NCBI RefSeq assembly: GCF_041537925.1
Contig: NZ_JBGOSH010000001.1
Location: 558,001-622,000 of the forward strand
Reading direction: 5' to 3'
DNA from: Ruegeria_C sp041537925
Lineage (GTDB): Bacteria > Pseudomonadota > Alphaproteobacteria > Rhodobacterales > Rhodobacteraceae
DNA: 64,000 bases
Under the pieces are notes generated by a model. The model was not told where the DNA came from, did no database searches, and was given only the letters and a program-made list of their open reading frames with translations. Every line of letters begins with the position of its first letter. Position 1 is the first letter of the stretch. A program made the translations under genes and the position numbers. Of the stretch, positions 60,866-64,000 are shown piece by piece.

Positions 60866-61616
60866 TGAAGCCCCCTGTCTCCGGGTTGTAGATGCGTACC
60901 GTTGGGGCCGCCTGTGGCGCTGCCGAAAGGCCTTGCATAAACCCCGGATCGAATACCGGGTTCTGCGCGGCCCATTGTGCCAGGACCTGATCGAAGCCAA
61001 GCAGCGTGCCGTTCTCTGCTTCGAACTGACGGGCCATCTGGGAGATATCAATTTTGCGCTGCTGGATGCGGCGCTGCACCTCGATCAAGGTCCGATTGCC
61101 TTCGGGTGTGTTCGAGAGGTTCGGTACCTGATCCAGGACAAAATCCCGGTCAGCGTTCGAGAACCCCGTGCCCAGAGATCCGCCCATCACGTCCAGCGCG
61201 GCGGACTTGGATTGTGCGTTGAAAGTTTCCATCGAGTCGATGCCGTCCACGTCAAATCCCAGGGTCTTGCCAACCCGCTTCAAGAGCAACGCATTGTCGC
61301 CACCCGCGCCGGAATAAAACCCCGGATCACTCATCGCCTGTTCCATCACGTCAAGGCTCGTGAGGGCGCTCAGAGCGGATGTAGCATCGGTCTGGATGCC
61401 CTGCATCCGTTCGGCCAACCCCTTGCCTCGGGCCTTTTCGTATTCCGTCTGTGTCTCGCCAGTGTTGACTGTCACACCGCCACTGAAGGCGCGGCCCATG
61501 GCGTCCTGTGGGTCCATGCCTTGAGATACGAGGAACTGATAGTTTTGCATCGCTGATGTGCCTTGGTCGGGCTGTTGCATCATGGCATTGAATGCGGTTT
61601 TGCCGTCGATAAAGGC
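60858..61616 (-). pseudogene. Phage internal virion-type protein, 5' end lost
   Basis: The frame gives about 250 residues; FIDGKTAFNAMMQQPDQGTS opens it without a start codon, right after a TGA. LDVMEQAMSDPGFYSGAGGD, DVMGGSLGTGFSNADRDFVL and LDQVPNLSNTPEGNRTLIEV resemble P22/podovirus ejection proteins. The beginning is missing because the reading frame fuses to an AlpA-like gene stub at about 61612-61616. A secondary start at 61583 could still allow a shorter product. Confidence 0.65.
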
Positions 61617-61662
61617 CGGTCACTTCCTCGACTTCCTTGCGGCGGTAATGCTTCTCAACCAT
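61612..61662 (-). pseudogene. AlpA-like excisionase, N-terminal stub
   Basis: From ATG at 61662 the frame reads MVEKHYRRKEVEEVTGL, the beginning of an AlpA/MerR-type HTH as found in P4-family excisionases. It then runs into phage structural sequence in another frame. The helix-turn-helix second half is gone. It lies between the virion remnant and the repeat array, in the usual place of an excisionase near the integrase. Confidence 0.45.
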
Positions 61663-61761
61663 CGCTTTTCCCACTGTTTGCCGCTGGCAACTGGTGTCCT
61701 GCGGCTTCAATGGTTCGCAATAATATGCGCATCTAGCGCCTTGAAAATATGTAAGAAATTT

Positions 61762-61859
61762 TTACCACGGTAATCTGAAAAATAGTTTTTACCGCTGTCT
61801 TTACCGAACAAATTACCGAACTTTACCGACTGCTGACGGATTTTACCGGACCATTACCG
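61762..61859. repeat. Helically phased TTACCG repeats
   Basis: Six direct copies of TTACCG start at 61789, 61801, 61813, 61823, 61843 and 61854, at intervals of 12, 12, 10, 20 and 11 bases, about one or two helical turns. A further inverted pair (TTACC-ac-GGTAA) lies at 61762-61773. The array lies just downstream of the integrase-linked gene and before the AlpA stub. It looks like binding sites for a cooperative protein: excisionase, integrase arm sites, or an iteron-type initiator. Confidence 0.7.
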
Positions 61860-61876
61860 AGCGGACACAAAGGCTG

Positions 61877-62776
61877 TTACGGTTTCGTTGGGCCAAACAC
61901 CGCTTTCGCCGCTCGCTGCATGTTTGAATAACCCACCTTCTCGCCCGTTTCGGCAGTATAGGCGACCCGCATCTCATCAATGGTCATTTCGGGTCGTACC
62001 GTGCCAAACTGGTCGCGTAGCCAACGCTCAACCCGTTGCGGCAAGCTGAGACTTGGGGCTTCATCTTGATCGGCTGGCGTGTCGTCCCTCTTCTCGTCAG
62101 CGCCATGTGCCGGAAACCGCCTGTCCAGTTCGTCGCGGTTGAATATCATCTGCACTCTTCCCGATGGCATTGGCGATTGACTGTTAGCAAACACCTCGAC
62201 TCTGCCACTATCCAGCGCCCGTCCTGCTATCTCACCGTCAAGCCAAACGTTGTTGTCTTTGAGTTGGTGAATGCCTGTACGGTCTGTGAAATATGCGGCT
62301 ATCTGCTGCTGATACAGTGCGTCCCGCATTGCGTTGCGGATCGAATGCCAACGCGACCGATAGAACGAACTCAACCGGCTTGGCGGCGGCGGCGCGTGCG
62401 AACGCTCGTCTGCCTTCGGGCAAAACCGCCACACCGGGTCGAACCGGCCTTCTCGCACTTTCTCCGCGATTTTCCGTATCTTCCGCGCTTCGCTGGCGTC
62501 ATCAAAAATCTTCCGTGCGCCGGGTGGAGTCTCGCGCACGCTTCTTACACCATGGGCTTTGTGCGAATCCCAATTCAGGCTGTCGTCTGGATCAAGCCCC
62601 ATATCGACGAGATGCGCGCTCAACGCTTTGATCGAGGCCGTCACCCATTCGGCGTGCCGGTCCAGAGCCTCGCGAAATCCATCGTCATCTTCCGGCTTTG
62701 GAAACAGACCGCGATAGACACGCCAACGCGCCTCGGTGAAGTCGCAATAGGGGGCAGGTATGTAAGTGCCGCTCAT
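61877..62776 (-). CDS. Integrase-linked protein of unknown function
   Basis: This 299-residue, soluble, charged protein begins MSGTYIPAPYCDFTEARWRV and has RKIRKIAEKVREGRFDPVWR, WLDGEIAGRALDSGRVEVFA and a C-terminal PEMTIDEMRVAYTAETGEKV-type helix that might bind DNA. It overlaps the integrase gene by 4 bases (ATGA) and ends just before the TTACCG array, so it may be an island control or replication protein that uses those repeats. No family recognised. Confidence 0.65.
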   Translation of the reverse strand: MSGTYIPAPYCDFTEARWRVYRGLFPKPEDDDGFREALDRHAEWVTASIKALSAHLVDMGLDPDDSLNWDSHKAHGVRSVRETPPGARKIFDDASEARKIRKIAEKVREGRFDPVWRFCPKADERSHAPPPPSRLSSFYRSRWHSIRNAMRDALYQQQIAAYFTDRTGIHQLKDNNVWLDGEIAGRALDSGRVEVFANSQSPMPSGRVQMIFNRDELDRRFPAHGADEKRDDTPADQDEAPSLSLPQRVERWLRDQFGTVRPEMTIDEMRVAYTAETGEKVGYSNMQRAAKAVFGPTKP

Positions 62777-63993
62777 GCTCGATCCGCGATGCTGATAATC
62801 TCGCCCTCCTGCCCCGCCAAAAATGAAGCCCAGGCATCCATCAGCCTGCGGCGCTTATCGAACAGGTCAGAACGGGCATACGCCGTCTCTGTGTCGTCGC
62901 CGACCTTGTGCGCCAACGCCATTTCGCAGACCTCTCGCGGAAAATTGGTTTGTTCCTGCGCCCATGTCCTGAACGACGCCCGGAACCCGTGAACGTCGCA
63001 GTCATAACCCTGCTCGCGCACTATCTTTAGCAACGTCGCATCACTCAGCGGTTTGTCGAAGTTTCGACCGGGGAAAACCAGGTCTCCCTTGTGCAGCTTG
63101 CGGGCCTGCCGCAATACCTCAATCGCACGGGTTGTGAGCGGCACCTGATGCGCAGCGGCCATTTTCATCCGGGCCGCCGGAACGGACCATAAGCGTTCAT
63201 CTAGATTGACCTCGCTCCAATCAGCCTCGCGAACCTCGATTGAGCGGGCAGCTGTGTGGATTAGATATTCAACGGCCAGCTTGGTTGACGGATCTGCGCC
63301 GGAATCGCGAACACTCTGGATGCAATCCGCAACCTGCGCATAAGGCAGAGACTTGCGGTTGGTCTTTTTGGTTCTGTCCTGCTTGGGCAGCACGGCCTTG
63401 ACCGCCTCTGCCGGGTTATCTGTGCGCCAGCCCTTCGCAATCGCCCACTTGAACACTGTGGCAATCCGCTGACGTACACGCCGCGCGGTATCTTGCTTGG
63501 ATGTCCAGATGGGCAGCAGGGCCGTCAGAACCTGAGAGCCATCAACCTCGGCAACGCTGATGTGTCCAAAGTGCGGGAATGCGTAGGTTTCCAGGGAACT
63601 CATGTAGATTTGTGCATGCTTGGGGTTACGCCATGAGGCTTTATTGGCCTTGTGAACCTCGCGCGCCGCTTCTTCAAATGTAGGAATGGACGCTGATTCG
63701 CGTTTGTCGGCCAGAGGGTCGCCCCCTGCCCTCGCGATCCTGCGATTGTCTAGCGCCGCTTCACGGGCACTGGACAGCGAAACAAGGGATACGGCACCTA
63801 TCGCAATCTCTCGGCGCTTACCCCGAATCATCAGTCGTTGAATCCAGCGGCGCGCACCGCTTTCATCCACTTTGAGATACAACCCATTGCCATCAGCATG
63901 GAGGGCTGGCCCCTTGGCTGACCGAACAAACGGTGCCGTTAGCGCGTTCTGCGGATGCCTGCCTTTTCGTTTGCCTACCATTATGCCCAACAT
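62773..63993 (-). CDS. P4-type tyrosine integrase
   Basis: This 406-residue site-specific recombinase has an N-terminal DUF4102 arm-binding domain (ALHADGNGLYLKVDESGARR), a core-binding SAM-like domain (about 105-195), and a catalytic domain with R250 (HTAARSIEVREADW), H335-R338 (DVHGFRASFRTW), H362 and Y372 (LAHKVGDDTETAYARS). All key residues are present, so it may be active. Its 5' end faces the right edge of the window, so an attachment site, usually a tRNA, is expected within a few hundred bases beyond 64,000. Start at 63993 or Met at 63981. Confidence 0.93.
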   Translation of the reverse strand: MLGIMVGKRKGRHPQNALTAPFVRSAKGPALHADGNGLYLKVDESGARRWIQRLMIRGKRREIAIGAVSLVSLSSAREAALDNRRIARAGGDPLADKRESASIPTFEEAAREVHKANKASWRNPKHAQIYMSSLETYAFPHFGHISVAEVDGSQVLTALLPIWTSKQDTARRVRQRIATVFKWAIAKGWRTDNPAEAVKAVLPKQDRTKKTNRKSLPYAQVADCIQSVRDSGADPSTKLAVEYLIHTAARSIEVREADWSEVNLDERLWSVPAARMKMAAAHQVPLTTRAIEVLRQARKLHKGDLVFPGRNFDKPLSDATLLKIVREQGYDCDVHGFRASFRTWAQEQTNFPREVCEMALAHKVGDDTETAYARSDLFDKRRRLMDAWASFLAGQEGEIISIADRA

Positions 63994-64000
63994 TCTTTTC

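Noticed and set aside
1..64000. CRISPR arrays, rRNA genes and insertion sequences
   Set aside because: No spaced repeat array, rRNA sequence or transposase was seen anywhere in the window. The TTACCG array at 61762-61859 has far too short repeats and spacers to be CRISPR.

Overview
The window looks like the chromosome of a marine alphaproteobacterium of the Rhodobacterales (Roseobacter/Ruegeria-like). The basis is G+C-rich coding with GTG/TTG starts, the order hom-glpX-recJ-tRNA-Glu, rpoD beside dnaG, a soxBDAG sarcosine oxidase operon, the tatABC and nlpD-pcm-surE clusters, and KpsC/KpsS-type capsule genes. This placement is inference from gene content and order; no database search was possible.

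Core region, about 1-47,750. At the left edge is a truncated DUF815 ATPase and an orphan Imm32-like immunity gene, then tatABC. A small ABM/WYL-regulator pair has a perfect 26-bp inverted repeat in front of it. Next come an MtfA-type peptidase, an Lrp regulator divergent from a class-V aminotransferase, and an unusual 547-residue protein with a peptidoglycan-binding-like N-terminus. A hisC-tyrC-extensin run follows, then nlpD-pcm-surE, and riboflavin genes (ribE, ribD-nrdR) interrupted by a three-gene capsule cassette (kpsS, kpsD/wza-like, kpsC). Then come yjbQ, two tandem paralogous secreted proteins, rpoD, dnaG, soxBDAG, a GFA-fold protein, glutamate dehydrogenase, a solitary TadG/TadE trio, a reductive-dehalogenase-like Fe-S protein, an adenylate cyclase, pirin, small regulators, and hom-glpX-recJ.

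Accessory region, about 47,754-64,000. Directly after tRNA-Glu the content changes to short genes of unknown function with more A+T and mixed orientation. It holds a secreted beta-propeller protein, a phage-like operon with a divergent Xre repressor, a SLATT-like membrane protein, and a membrane-anchored protein with three repeats each carrying a Cys pair. It also holds a SRAP protein, a secreted GH16 glycanase, a small SNase-like protein, and two secreted proteins sharing a DCPGPGC motif. At the right end is a decayed prophage: two virion-type genes, an AlpA-like excisionase stub fused to one of them by an apparent deletion, a helically phased array of TTACCG repeats, and a P4-type tyrosine integrase.

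Most notable are (1) a diverged, synonymous-only second copy of the rpoD 3' end plus its terminator, 580 bp downstream of the functional end and flanking a foreign DUF3592-like gene, which looks like the scar of an element that integrates into the 3' end of rpoD; (2) the triple-repeat Cys-pair protein; and (3) the phased TTACCG array beside the integrase operon.
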